Assembly: GCA_039933215.1 (NCBI GenBank)
Contig: JBDTOO010000011.1
Location: 1-64,000, forward strand
Source of the DNA: JALYUA01 sp039933215
Lineage (GTDB): Bacteria; Acidobacteriota; Thermoanaerobaculia; UBA5066; Gp7-AA6
Direction of reading: 5' to 3'
Length of the DNA: 64,000 nucleotides
Below the pieces are notes generated by a model. The model searched no databases. It was not told the DNA's origin and worked only from the letters and a program-made list of their open reading frames with translations. Within the stretch, counting starts at the first letter, position 1, and each line of letters begins with the position of its first letter. This document shows, piece by piece, positions 47,805 through 57,123 of this stretch. The position numbers were made by a program, and so were the translations under genes.

Positions 47805-50800
47805 CGATCTCCCCCCCCGGCGCTCGACGGGTCGCCGAAGACGACCTCCGTCGTGCCCAGGGGCACGGGCTGCTTCTCGCCCTGGCCGAACCGGCCTCCC
47901 GCCGCGGTGACGTCCGGGCTCGTGGCGATCGCGAAGGCTCCGAGGCGCCGCGGCGCTTCCGGGAGTCTCGCCGTCCACGCGTTGGACGGCGCCTTCCAAC
48001 TCTTCGACGGGCCGCGCTCCTCGGGCAGGTCCGCGAACGAGATCGCGCCGAACCCCGGGTGGGAGAAGAAGTCGACGTAGTCGTAGTCCGTCGCACCGTG
48101 GGGGCTCGCATACGCATCCACCACGACCACCCATCGCCCCTCCTTCGGATTCGCCACGGCGACCATTCCCCCCGAGCCGACGTCCGCGGCTTTCGCCGCC
48201 GGTCCGCACGGAGCCGGCGGCCGCATCGGCGACCGGTTTCCCTTGTCCTTCTCCTTGCTCTCATCCTTCTCAGCCGCCTTCTCGGCGTCCGTCTTCTGCG
48301 GCGCGGTGCAGTCGAGGAGATAAATGTCGAGGTCGGCGACGGAGTCCGCGACCCCGCTCACCCTCGCCATCAACGAGGCCGCCCCCTTCGGCACCTGGAT
48401 CTCGTAAACCTGCTGCTCGCCCTGAGCGATCGTTGCGCGCTTCTTCGACATGCTGCCCAGGGCGACGGATGTCGCCGCGGCCGAAACCTTCGCGAGACGG
48501 TTCACGAGCTCGAGCGAGAAGGGCTGCGAGGTTCCGACGCTCGCCGCGCGAAGCGAGGAGGGAGCCGTGAGGTCGAGGGCCAGCACCGACGCGGTGACGG
48601 TCACGGGTGTCGCTTTGAGCGGATTGATCGCCTGGGGGTCGAACCGCCGCGCGATGCCGCTCGTCGCCACGTTGATCTCCCAGACGCCCGGCTGGGGCAT
48701 CGCGACGGAGCATTGCGGCGGGGACTGAGGCTCGAGCTCGAACGCGCACGGATAGAGGGCGTCCTTGTCGGGACCGATCATCGAAAGAGAAACCGCGGGC
48801 GAGGACGCGCCGATCGTCACGGCGTTGGTACCCGGCGGGATGTCGACGAAGACCGGAGCGTCGCCCGGAACCGGCGGGGTGATCTCGGTCTCGATGCGAT
48901 ATCCGTTCGCGGCCGTGAAGCGGTGCGGCACGACGATCGTCGCGAGCACGCGATGGACGTGGCCGGGAACGGACGGATGGTCGATCGTCAGGACGGCGCT
49001 GTGCGCTCCCTCCTTGCCGGCGGAGACCTGGATCGGAAGTGCGACGGGCGACTGCAGCGGCAAATCCACGGTCGCCGGGCTCGAGAACGTCCCGTCATTG
49101 CCCTGCCAGGAGAGCGAAAAGCTCATCGAGCCGGGCGCCCCGGAAGTCCGCGTGAGCGTGACGGTCCGCTCTTCCTTGCGGCCCGCCGTCCAACCCTCCC
49201 GCTCGTAGAGCCCGACTCCCTCCCCGGGGGTCGCGAGCAGGGCCGCGAGCTTGGTCTTGACCGGAGCGCGGCTCACGATTTCCACCCGCGGCGACGCCTG
49301 AAGCTTCCGAAGGAGCTCAAACGCGGGACCGACCTGGATGAGGCCGTTTCCCTGCTCGTGGGCCTGCAAGTTCGCGATGAAACGTGCGCTGCCGGTCAGG
49401 GCGGCCTTCAGCCTGTCCGCATCGTAAGACACGCCACTCTGCTTCGCCGCGCTGACGACGAGTGCCGCGGCTCCGGCGGCCATGGGCGTCGCCGTCGACG
49501 TACCGCCGTCCACCGAGTAGCCGGGTGGGAGCTGGTAGAGACCCTTCTGCCCCGCGCCCTTGCGATAGCCGACTTCCGTTCCCATCTGTCCGCTCGGGGC
49601 GAGCAGGTCGGGCTTCAAGGCGCCGTTGCCCGCGGGGCCGTGCGACAGCGCTCCCCAGTGGAGGTTGTCCTCGTGCTCGGGGACGAAGCCGTTGTTGACC
49701 CGATAGCTCTCGGCGCTCTGATATCCCCCCACGCTCACGACGCCCCGCGCCAGCCCGTCCTCGGCGACGAAACCGAAGGCGGGAGCGTTGTCGCCGGGCA
49801 CGAACATCAGCTTCTTGTAGCGCTCGGTCAGCCTCTGCGCGACGAGGCTCATGGGATGCGTCGCGTCGGCCAGCAGGTACGAGATCGACGCGATCGCGAC
49901 GGACTGCTCCAGAACGATGAGGTCGACCTGAGGGTGCTCGAACGCCGCGATGAGACCTTCGATCAGGCCGTGCTCGTTGCTGACGCCGTAGAACATGGAC
50001 ACGACGCGCGCTCCGGGAGCGACGCCCTGGATTCGCCCGTGCGGCTCCTTGTTTCCGACCACGGACCCCAGGATCGTCGTGGCGTGCTGGTAGATCGCGA
50101 CGTTGATGGAGACGAACTTGTTGCGCTTGTCGGTCTGGACCGCGAAGGCGACGGTCTCGCGATACGGAGTCGCTGGATCGTCTTTGCCGAAGACGCCGAA
50201 CTCCGGCCGTTTGGCGTAGTCGGTCAGGGCTTTCTCGTCGGTGAAGTCGAGGTTTCGATTCGTGTCGACCCAGACGTCGCCGGTCGCTTCGTTCCAGAGA
50301 ACACCAAACTTCCCGTCATCGCCCCTCGGGTTCCCGTTTCGATCGATGTCCTGCTCCATGTAGGCGGCGTTCGAATCCTGGTTGAACTTCCGCTCGTCGA
50401 AGAAGCCGATCCGATAGGCGCCGTCGGCGGAGACGCGAAACGTCTTTCCCCCGAAGTCGAGCTTGCGGTGCGCCGAGCGCACCGACGCCTTCATGTCGAC
50501 CCACTGGGGATTTAAATCCGCGTCGTCGCGGGGATCGGTGACGTTCAGGTAGTCGGCGACCTTCGGGACCGCCTTTCCGGCGAGCGTGTACGCGGTCTGG
50601 AACTCCGGGAGCAGGACGTCGAAATTTCCGTCGAGCAGGGCGATCGTCGCGCCGCGCCCGTCCCAGGTGGGATGCGCCGAGCGGAAGCCATCGGCGGCGA
50701 GATCGTGGATGGGCGAGTAGGGATGTTCGAGCGGGTACTCGCCGAGCTGCGGGGGCCACGCCGGACGCGCCGGAGCGGGCGGCGGGGCGCTGCCCGCCGG

Positions 50801-51226
50801 ATCCGGCCCCGGCAGCGCGTTTCGACCCGGACCCAGTCGGGAAGGAAGGCTGTCGTCCATGTCGATCGTCGCCGCCTCGACGGCGTCCATCTCGGAGAGC
50901 TTCGTCGCGAGATCCGGAGCGATCCGCACGCGGAGGTAGCCCACGGCGTCATTCCGGTAGCGTACGTCGCCTCCCATAGCCGCCGCGCCGCGGGCGACCG
51001 CCGCCGCCATTCCGGGGCGGGAAACGAGAAGCACCATCACGCTCTGGCGGCCCTGCGCGCGCACGATCGCCAGGGACTGCCGGCTGTCCTTGAAGAGCTT
51101 CGGCCGGCTCACGCCCGTCTTCGAATCCGCAGGACCTGTCCCGGCGAGCCCCGGCACGACTGCCAGATGCGCCAGCGCGACGGCCAGAGCGGCGGACCGC
51201 CGGGCGAAGGACGCAGACCTCGTCAT
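47801..51226 (-). CDS. Giant secreted S8 serine peptidase with large insert and C-terminal domains
   Basis: This 1141-residue protein has a signal peptide (about 1-30), then LFKDSRQSLAIVRAQG (44-59), a motif shared with the other giant S8 here, and an S8 domain with Asp199 in IALLDGNFDVLLPEF, His381 in AIYQHATTI and Ser577 in GGTSTATPMAAG; Asn480 may serve the oxyanion hole. About 180 residues separate Asp from His, against roughly 35 in subtilisin; the insert holds DTNRNLDFTDEKAL (321-334), which looks like a calcium-binding loop. Beta domains follow (about 640-1140), one with a pre-peptidase-C-like VADLDIYLLDCT stretch. It overlaps neighbours on both sides by ATGA. Probable role: endopeptidase that feeds the S9 enzymes. 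Confidence 0.88.
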   Translation of the reverse strand: MTRSASFARRSAALAVALAHLAVVPGLAGTGPADSKTGVSRPKLFKDSRQSLAIVRAQGRQSVMVLLVSRPGMAAAVARGAAAMGGDVRYRNDAVGYLRVRIAPDLATKLSEMDAVEAATIDMDDSLPSRLGPGRNALPGPDPAGSAPPPAPARPAWPPQLGEYPLEHPYSPIHDLAADGFRSAHPTWDGRGATIALLDGNFDVLLPEFQTAYTLAGKAVPKVADYLNVTDPRDDADLNPQWVDMKASVRSAHRKLDFGGKTFRVSADGAYRIGFFDERKFNQDSNAAYMEQDIDRNGNPRGDDGKFGVLWNEATGDVWVDTNRNLDFTDEKALTDYAKRPEFGVFGKDDPATPYRETVAFAVQTDKRNKFVSINVAIYQHATTILGSVVGNKEPHGRIQGVAPGARVVSMFYGVSNEHGLIEGLIAAFEHPQVDLIVLEQSVAIASISYLLADATHPMSLVAQRLTERYKKLMFVPGDNAPAFGFVAEDGLARGVVSVGGYQSAESYRVNNGFVPEHEDNLHWGALSHGPAGNGALKPDLLAPSGQMGTEVGYRKGAGQKGLYQLPPGYSVDGGTSTATPMAAGAAALVVSAAKQSGVSYDADRLKAALTGSARFIANLQAHEQGNGLIQVGPAFELLRKLQASPRVEIVSRAPVKTKLAALLATPGEGVGLYEREGWTAGRKEERTVTLTRTSGAPGSMSFSLSWQGNDGTFSSPATVDLPLQSPVALPIQVSAGKEGAHSAVLTIDHPSVPGHVHRVLATIVVPHRFTAANGYRIETEITPPVPGDAPVFVDIPPGTNAVTIGASSPAVSLSMIGPDKDALYPCAFELEPQSPPQCSVAMPQPGVWEINVATSGIARRFDPQAINPLKATPVTVTASVLALDLTAPSSLRAASVGTSQPFSLELVNRLAKVSAAATSVALGSMSKKRATIAQGEQQVYEIQVPKGAASLMARVSGVADSVADLDIYLLDCTAPQKTDAEKAAEKDESKEKDKGNRSPMRPPAPCGPAAKAADVGSGGMVAVANPKEGRWVVVVDAYASPHGATDYDYVDFFSHPGFGAISFADLPEERGPSKSWKAPSNAWTARLPEAPRRLGAFAIATSPDVTAAGGRFGQGEKQPVPLGTTEVVFGDPSSAGGGDR

Positions 51227-53646
51227 CGCTTCTCCTCCCGGGACGCAGAAAGATGCTTCGAGAGGAACTCGAGCATCCGATTCGTCGCGTCGACCGCGTT
51301 GACGAAGGACCAGGTGCCCGGGACATGGCCCTCCCCGTCGTAGATCGCGAGCTCGGCGGGCCGCTCCAGCCGCTTCAGCGCGTTGTACATGCGCTCGGCC
51401 CCCTCGACCGGGCAGGTCTTGTCGATCTTTCCGTGAATGAGAAGAAGCGGCGTGTGGATCTTGTCCGCCTGGTAATAGGGGGAGTTGGCGAGATAGCGGC
51501 GCAGGTCGGCCCACGGATGCGTGCCCATTCGGCCCTGCCCCGTCTCCGACCAGACGAAGTTGAACGTGCTCCCGCCGGCTCCCATGGTGGCGAACGTGCC
51601 GGGGAGGTCGTACAGGCCGTCGAGCGCGATCGCCGCCCGAAAGAGATTCGTTTGCGTGATCATCGATGCCGTTCCGTATCCGCCGTAGGACTGGCCCATG
51701 ATCGCGATGCGGTTGGGATCGGCGATCCCGAGCTCGATCGCGTGATGGACCTGGGGAAGGATCACCTCGGCCATCTCCTGGATCGGATTGCCGCCGCTGC
51801 CCTCCGGGCCGAGCGGCACGTCCACGAGGAGCACGGCGTAGCCGCGCGTCGTGAAGATCGCCGCCGGGATCGAGTTGGTCGCTCCACCGCCGTATTCCTG
51901 GGCGTTGTCCAGCACCTGCGACCCGCCGTAGAAGTAGACGAGCGTGGGCAGCCGCTCCCCCGGCTTGCGCGCCGCCGGCAGGAAGGCGGCGGTCGTGACG
52001 TTCACGAGCTTCCCGTCGTACGCGGGGACGGTCGTGACGAAGGCCTGCATCGGCCCGATCCGGATCCCGTCCAGGCGAGGCTCCGCGTGGCTGATCCGGA
52101 AGCGCCCGGCGAATCGGTCGTCGAACCGGTAGTAGTCGCCCGACGTGTCGGTCGATTCGTATCGGGCAATCCACGAGTGGCCGCCGCCCGTCCCGGCGCC
52201 GGCGCCTTCGAAGCGCCCGAGTCCCTTCCAGAGCGGCTGGGTCTGGCCCGTCGCGACGTCGACGCGCGCGATGCTGCGCTCGGCGGTCTTCGCATCCCGC
52301 AGCAGCACGAAGAAGTGGCCGGGGTCGGGCTGCCAGAGAGTGCCCTCGTCCGCGGAGAGCGCCCCTCCCGAGAATGAAAAGGTCTTCGCGGCGCCTCCGT
52401 CGAAGGGCACCAGCGCGAGCGCGCGCGGCGGCACGTGGTAGTAGGTCTTCTTGCCCTCGGCCTCGAGGCCGACGAGGATGCCGCGTCCGTCGCGGGTGAG
52501 GAGGAGCGGCTCGTTCGTCAGGGGGCCCAGGTCCGCCGCCAGCGGACGCGGCTCGCGCGACGCGCCATCGACGTCCGCGACCCAGAGCTTCTTGTCTTTC
52601 AGGTAGACGATCCGCGAGCCCGGAATCCAGCGGTACGTCGACTCGAAGTATTCGCCGTCCTCGTTGACCTGCACGTCGGGAGCGACCACCCGAACCGGCC
52701 CTCCCGCCGCCGGCGCGACGGCGATGTCGTAATAGCTCTCCGAGGCGGTCTCCCCCTTCGTCTTGAAGATGGAGAGGTACGAGATCCACTTGCCGTCGGG
52801 AGAGATCCGCATGCAGCTCGGGCGGGGCTCGGTCTCGGCCGGGACGACGACCCGCATCTTCCCGGATGCGACGTCGATCGCCGCGAGCGTGGCGTTGTTC
52901 TCCCGGATGAAGTGTTTGAGCATCGCCTCCGGAGTCGCGCCCGGCGCGGCCGCGGCCGCGGGAGGAGCCTCGGCGGCCGTGCGGTAGACGGTGACGGTCG
53001 GCTTGTTGGGATCCTTCGGACCCTTGACGGCCTGCCCGGGCTCCGGCTCCGGCGCGTGCAGCTCGACGGGCACGAAGATCTCTTTTCCGTCCGGGCTCCA
53101 CGCCGCCTCGTCGCCGGGCCACAGCTTGGCCTTGATGCGCGTCTCCGCCACGCGCCGCCCCTGGGACGTCGCGAGATCGTAGACATAGACCTGCGCGACG
53201 CCGCCGGCATCGGAGAAATACGCCACGCGCCGGTCGTCGGGAGACCACGAAGGCCTCCAGCAATTCTGCTTCGCCGCGCAGACCGGGCGCTCCTTGCCGG
53301 TGGCCGTGTCCGCGACGATCAGGCTCATGCCCACGACGTGTGCGGGAGTTCCGTTGGGCAGGATGCGCGGCTCGGCCTCGAGGTCGGCGCCGGGACTCTT
53401 CATCGGCGGGGTGAAGACGCCGTAGGCGAGCCACTTCCCGTCGTGGCTGACCTGGCCTCGCCCCTGGTATCGCTGGATCTCGCGGCGCGAATACGCGATG
53501 TCGAGCGGAAGCGCGCCGCCGGGCTCGGCCGCTGTCGTGGCCGCAGGCGTCGCCGCTGCCGGCGCCGCTGCCGGCGCCGCCGCCACGATTCCGAAACACG
53601 AGATGCCGAGCGCCGCGAGGCGCAGTCCGAAGCGGAGTCCGATCAT
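51223..53646 (-). CDS. Secreted S9 peptidase
   Basis: This 807-residue protein starts at MIGLRFGLR with GGAGG six bases upstream; a signal peptide (about 1-24) and an Ala/Pro/Thr-rich linker follow. A propeller region (about 55-550) with WSPDDRRVAYFSDA and WSPDGKEIFVP repeats precedes the hydrolase domain with Ser653 in IMGQSYGGYG, Asp742 in LIHGKIDKTCP and His774 in YDGEGHVPG. The triad is complete and the motifs are the most canonical of the eight paralogs. It lies between the two giant S8 genes, 68 nt after one and overlapping the other, and probably cuts the peptides they release. Confidence 0.93.
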   Translation of the reverse strand: MIGLRFGLRLAALGISCFGIVAAAPAAAPAAATPAATTAAEPGGALPLDIAYSRREIQRYQGRGQVSHDGKWLAYGVFTPPMKSPGADLEAEPRILPNGTPAHVVGMSLIVADTATGKERPVCAAKQNCWRPSWSPDDRRVAYFSDAGGVAQVYVYDLATSQGRRVAETRIKAKLWPGDEAAWSPDGKEIFVPVELHAPEPEPGQAVKGPKDPNKPTVTVYRTAAEAPPAAAAAPGATPEAMLKHFIRENNATLAAIDVASGKMRVVVPAETEPRPSCMRISPDGKWISYLSIFKTKGETASESYYDIAVAPAAGGPVRVVAPDVQVNEDGEYFESTYRWIPGSRIVYLKDKKLWVADVDGASREPRPLAADLGPLTNEPLLLTRDGRGILVGLEAEGKKTYYHVPPRALALVPFDGGAAKTFSFSGGALSADEGTLWQPDPGHFFVLLRDAKTAERSIARVDVATGQTQPLWKGLGRFEGAGAGTGGGHSWIARYESTDTSGDYYRFDDRFAGRFRISHAEPRLDGIRIGPMQAFVTTVPAYDGKLVNVTTAAFLPAARKPGERLPTLVYFYGGSQVLDNAQEYGGGATNSIPAAIFTTRGYAVLLVDVPLGPEGSGGNPIQEMAEVILPQVHHAIELGIADPNRIAIMGQSYGGYGTASMITQTNLFRAAIALDGLYDLPGTFATMGAGGSTFNFVWSETGQGRMGTHPWADLRRYLANSPYYQADKIHTPLLLIHGKIDKTCPVEGAERMYNALKRLERPAELAIYDGEGHVPGTWSFVNAVDATNRMLEFLSKHLSASREEKR

Positions 53647-53714
53647 CCCTGCCTCCTTGTTTTGAGTGCTTCGGCGCGGACGGGCGTCTTCCGCCGGAGG
53701 GAGGGCGCGCGACG

Positions 53715-56700
53715 TCATCGCGGTCCGCCCGGCGGAGTGGACGGGCGGGAAAGGTCGACGGAAGCCGACCCGAGAGGGACGGAGTCCCCGCCCACTTTCC
53801 ACGCCTCGAAATCGTTGAAGCTGATCGGACCCGACTGGCGGGCCTGGACCATCCCCTCCCCGACGACGGGGAGCACGGCGGTCAGGAGCCGGTCGGGCGG
53901 CGCACCCTCGGCCACCCACACGTGAGCGCGGGACTCCCACGAAGCGCCGACGTCCCGCGCGGCGGGGCCGTCGGCGACGGAGACCGAGCCATACCGCGGG
54001 TGGAAGACGAGCTCGCGGTAGAGATACGCGACGCCTCCGCTCGCCGTCCGGGCGGCGTCGACGACGAGCTTCCATTTTCCCGGCGCCGGGTTGTCGAGAG
54101 ACAGCGCCGTTTCTCCCTCGGGACCGACGCGCGAACGCCGCGGCTCGCAGTTCTTTCCGGTGCAGTCGAAGAGATAGAGGTCTACGTCCGCCTGCGGATC
54201 CGACAGCTCGCCGACCTGGAAGACGATGCGGGAGGTTCCCGGCGCGACGTCGAGCTCGTGCACCGTCTGGCCGCGCGCCGGGAGCTTCTCCCGCGTCTCC
54301 CGCGTCGCGGCGAGCGGCGTCGACGCCGCTCCGCCTTGAAACGCGCCGAATCGGTTCGTGACGCGGACGCTCAGGTCGCGGACGCCCGGACTGGAGCCCG
54401 CGTTGGATGAGGCGGCGGAAGTCGAAGCCACGTCGACGCCGACGAGCGAGGCGCTCAGAGTCACGGGCGTGGCCGGAAGAATCGAAGGCCTTTTCTCGTC
54501 GAACGTGAACGCGTCGAAGCGGCTCGCGAGGACGACCATCCACACGCCGGCCATCGGCTGCATGAAGGTCCGGGCCTGGGTCTCGTCCTTTGCCGGGATG
54601 TAGATCGTGTCCTCACGGCCGTCCGGCGGATAGACGGTCAGAGGGATCGTCTCCTTCGGCGCCTGGAGCTCGAACCTGACCGCCGCCGCGCCGGGCGGGA
54701 CCGCGAAGAAGGCGGAGGCCATGCCCGGCCGGTCGACCTGGATCTCTCTCTTGACGGTCCATTTCTCGCCCGCCTCGAAGACCTCGGGCACGACGACCGT
54801 GTGGAGCATCCGGCAGACGAATCCCGGCGTGCCGTCGCGCTCGAGCGAGAGAAGGGCGCTGTGGACGCCGGCGCCCGAGGGAGCGATCCCGATCTTCAGC
54901 TCGACCGGCTTGCGCAGAGGCAGCGAGACCTCCGAGGCGCTGGTGAACACGCCGCTTTCGTCGCCGACCCACTCGAGGCGAAACGACATCGGCCCGGAGG
55001 GACCGGTCGTTCGCGTGAGGACGACCGTCCGGTCTCCCTTCATTCCCGGCCGCCAGCCTTCGCGCTCGAAGATCCCCGGTCCCGAATCCGGAGGCGAGAG
55101 CCAGCGCGAAACGACGGTGCGGACGGGCGCGCGGCTCTCAACGACGATCGGAGCCCCTTCCGAGGCGAGCTCCGTCAGGCGCTTCCAGGCCGCGCCGACC
55201 TGGATGAGGCCGTTGCCCTGCTTGTACGCCTCGAAGTTCGCGATGCGCCGCGCCGTCGTGGTCACGGCGCGGTGGAGGCGCGCGGGATCGTGCGGAACTC
55301 CCGACTGTTTGGCGGCGCTGACCAGGAGCGCGACGGAGCCCGCGGCGACGGGCGTCGCGCAGGACGTTCCGCCGCAGATTCCGTAGCCCGGGGAGAGGCC
55401 GAAGACGCCCTTCAGCCCGTCCTCCGCCGGACGGGACGCCGGGCTCGTCGTGAGCACCTCGGACGGTGCGAGGATGTCGGGCTGGAGCTCTCCATTGCCG
55501 GCGGGCCCGAAGGAACCGACCCAGTGCAGGTTGTCCTCGCGCGCGACGTGGATCGCCCGCAGCTGCAGGAAGTTCTCGCTCGATTCGTAGGCCCCGACTC
55601 CGAAGCCGTACCGGGCCAGCCCGTGCTCCTGGACGGTGTTCAGCCCGAAGGCGTTGTTCGCCGGGGAGAAGAATGGCTTCCCGTACTTCTCGATGAGCCT
55701 CGAGCAGATGACCGTGACGGTGAAGCGCCCGTCCGTGATCACGTAAGGCATCGCGACGAAGACGTTCTGCTCGAGAAGCACGGCGTCCACCCGGGGGTCC
55801 CGGAACGCGCGGATCATCGACTCGATCTGGCCGTGGGCCGACGAGCCTTCGAAGATCGAAACGAGCCGGGCGCCCGGCGCCACGCCGTTGAACAGTCCGT
55901 TCCGGCCGCGGCTCGCGAGCATCGCGCCGGAGACCATCGTGCTGTGCCCGTACATGCCGACGTTGACGCTGACGAAGCGCTGCGCCGGATCGGTCTGGAC
56001 GGCGAACGGGATCGACTCACGCACCGGCGTCTCCGGATCGTCCGTTCCGAGGAGGCCGGAGTCATAGCGCTCGTGGAAGTCGCGCATCGCCTTCTCGTCG
56101 GCGAAGGAGAGATCCTGGTTGGCGTCCACCCAAACCTCGTTCGTCTTCTCGTCCCAGAGCACGCCGATCGGGTGCCCGACGTCCAGAGGACTGCCCGGCC
56201 GGTTCATGACCATCCGGAAGTACTCGATGACGTACGCGGGAAACCGGCACGCGTCGAAGACGCCGATGCGAAAGGCGCCTTCCCGCGGCGTCGTCCAGGT
56301 CTCCCCCGCGTACTCGACCTTTCGACCCCGGGCGGACACCGACCGTTCCATGGAGACCCACTGGGGGCTGTCGTCCTCCATCGGGTCCTGGCCGTTCACG
56401 ATGTCGATCACCTTGCGGGTGTCCGTTCCGTCGAGGTTCTTCGCGACCTGGAACTCGGGGAGCAGAAAATCGACGTTGCCGTCGAGCACGGCGACGGTCA
56501 CGCCCCGGCCGTCGAACGTGGGATGCGCGGCCCGCCACTCGAGCGCGCCGAGGTCCTTCAGGGGCGAGAAGACCGGCCGGAGGGTGAGATTCGGGCGTGG
56601 CGGGGGCCAGGTGTCGCCCTCATCGGAGGGGCCGAGCTTCCGGTCGGCGGAGCGCGGCGCGGCCGAGGGCCTCGCCGCGACGGAATCCGGCCGCATCCCG

Positions 56701-57089
56701 GGCGCCATGTAGGGGGGCGTCGAGTCCGCGACGACGTCGAGGTCGGCGGCGTGCACTCCGCGGAACGCCACGAGCTCCTCCGCCGCGCCGACGGGCACGC
56801 GGGCGCGCAGGTAGCCGACTTCGTCCAGGCGGAACTTGACCGTTCCCCCCAGGCGGGCGATCTCGGCCGCGACCGACGCCGTCGCGCCGGGCTCCGCGGC
56901 GATCACGAGGGAGACGTCCCGCTGGCCGGCCGCGCGGGCGAGCGCGAGATATCCGCGGCTGTCCTTGAAGAACTCGCGCCGCGACGGGCGATCGACCTGT
57001 CCCGGGGCGCCCGTGGCGGCGAGCGCTCCGCGCGCGGCGAGGCAGACCGCCGCGACGGCGGCGAACCCGCGAAGCGCTTTCCGGATCAT
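53715..57089 (-). CDS. Giant secreted S8 serine peptidase with large insert and C-terminal domains
   Basis: This 1124-residue protein starts at MIRKALRGF with GGAGG upstream and a signal peptide (about 1-25). The motif FFKDSRGYLALARAAG (40-55) follows, then an S8 domain with Asp203 in AVLDGNVDFLLPEF, His382 in GMYGHSTMVSG and Ser576 in GGTSCATPVAAG; Asn478/479 may be the oxyanion Asn. The Asp-His insert of about 180 residues holds DANQDLSFADEKAM (322-335), a likely calcium loop. The C-terminal half is beta-rich, with a pre-peptidase-C-like stretch (QADVDLYLFDCT). It is a clear paralog of the protein at 47801-51226. It lies 34 nt after the first propeller gene. Confidence 0.88.
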   Translation of the reverse strand: MIRKALRGFAAVAAVCLAARGALAATGAPGQVDRPSRREFFKDSRGYLALARAAGQRDVSLVIAAEPGATASVAAEIARLGGTVKFRLDEVGYLRARVPVGAAEELVAFRGVHAADLDVVADSTPPYMAPGMRPDSVAARPSAAPRSADRKLGPSDEGDTWPPPRPNLTLRPVFSPLKDLGALEWRAAHPTFDGRGVTVAVLDGNVDFLLPEFQVAKNLDGTDTRKVIDIVNGQDPMEDDSPQWVSMERSVSARGRKVEYAGETWTTPREGAFRIGVFDACRFPAYVIEYFRMVMNRPGSPLDVGHPIGVLWDEKTNEVWVDANQDLSFADEKAMRDFHERYDSGLLGTDDPETPVRESIPFAVQTDPAQRFVSVNVGMYGHSTMVSGAMLASRGRNGLFNGVAPGARLVSIFEGSSAHGQIESMIRAFRDPRVDAVLLEQNVFVAMPYVITDGRFTVTVICSRLIEKYGKPFFSPANNAFGLNTVQEHGLARYGFGVGAYESSENFLQLRAIHVAREDNLHWVGSFGPAGNGELQPDILAPSEVLTTSPASRPAEDGLKGVFGLSPGYGICGGTSCATPVAAGSVALLVSAAKQSGVPHDPARLHRAVTTTARRIANFEAYKQGNGLIQVGAAWKRLTELASEGAPIVVESRAPVRTVVSRWLSPPDSGPGIFEREGWRPGMKGDRTVVLTRTTGPSGPMSFRLEWVGDESGVFTSASEVSLPLRKPVELKIGIAPSGAGVHSALLSLERDGTPGFVCRMLHTVVVPEVFEAGEKWTVKREIQVDRPGMASAFFAVPPGAAAVRFELQAPKETIPLTVYPPDGREDTIYIPAKDETQARTFMQPMAGVWMVVLASRFDAFTFDEKRPSILPATPVTLSASLVGVDVASTSAASSNAGSSPGVRDLSVRVTNRFGAFQGGAASTPLAATRETREKLPARGQTVHELDVAPGTSRIVFQVGELSDPQADVDLYLFDCTGKNCEPRRSRVGPEGETALSLDNPAPGKWKLVVDAARTASGGVAYLYRELVFHPRYGSVSVADGPAARDVGASWESRAHVWVAEGAPPDRLLTAVLPVVGEGMVQARQSGPISFNDFEAWKVGGDSVPLGSASVDLSRPSTPPGGPR

Positions 57090-57123
57090 GGCTTTCCTCC
57101 CCGGTGCCTCGCACAATGCCGCT

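Noticed and set aside
47720..50515. A 931-codon plus-strand open frame over the second giant S8 gene
   Set aside because: Antisense to a clear S8 peptidase with full triad; composition is that of a GC-rich shadow. Other long plus-strand frames (for example 20881-23466, 23509-25926, 31614-34064) were set aside for the same reason.
51227..53599. Extension of the second giant S8 gene upstream through the S9 gene
   Set aside because: Open only because of GC-rich sequence. The ATG that overlaps the S9 stop begins with a signal peptide, so the real start is at 51226. Similar false extensions occur for most genes in the locus.
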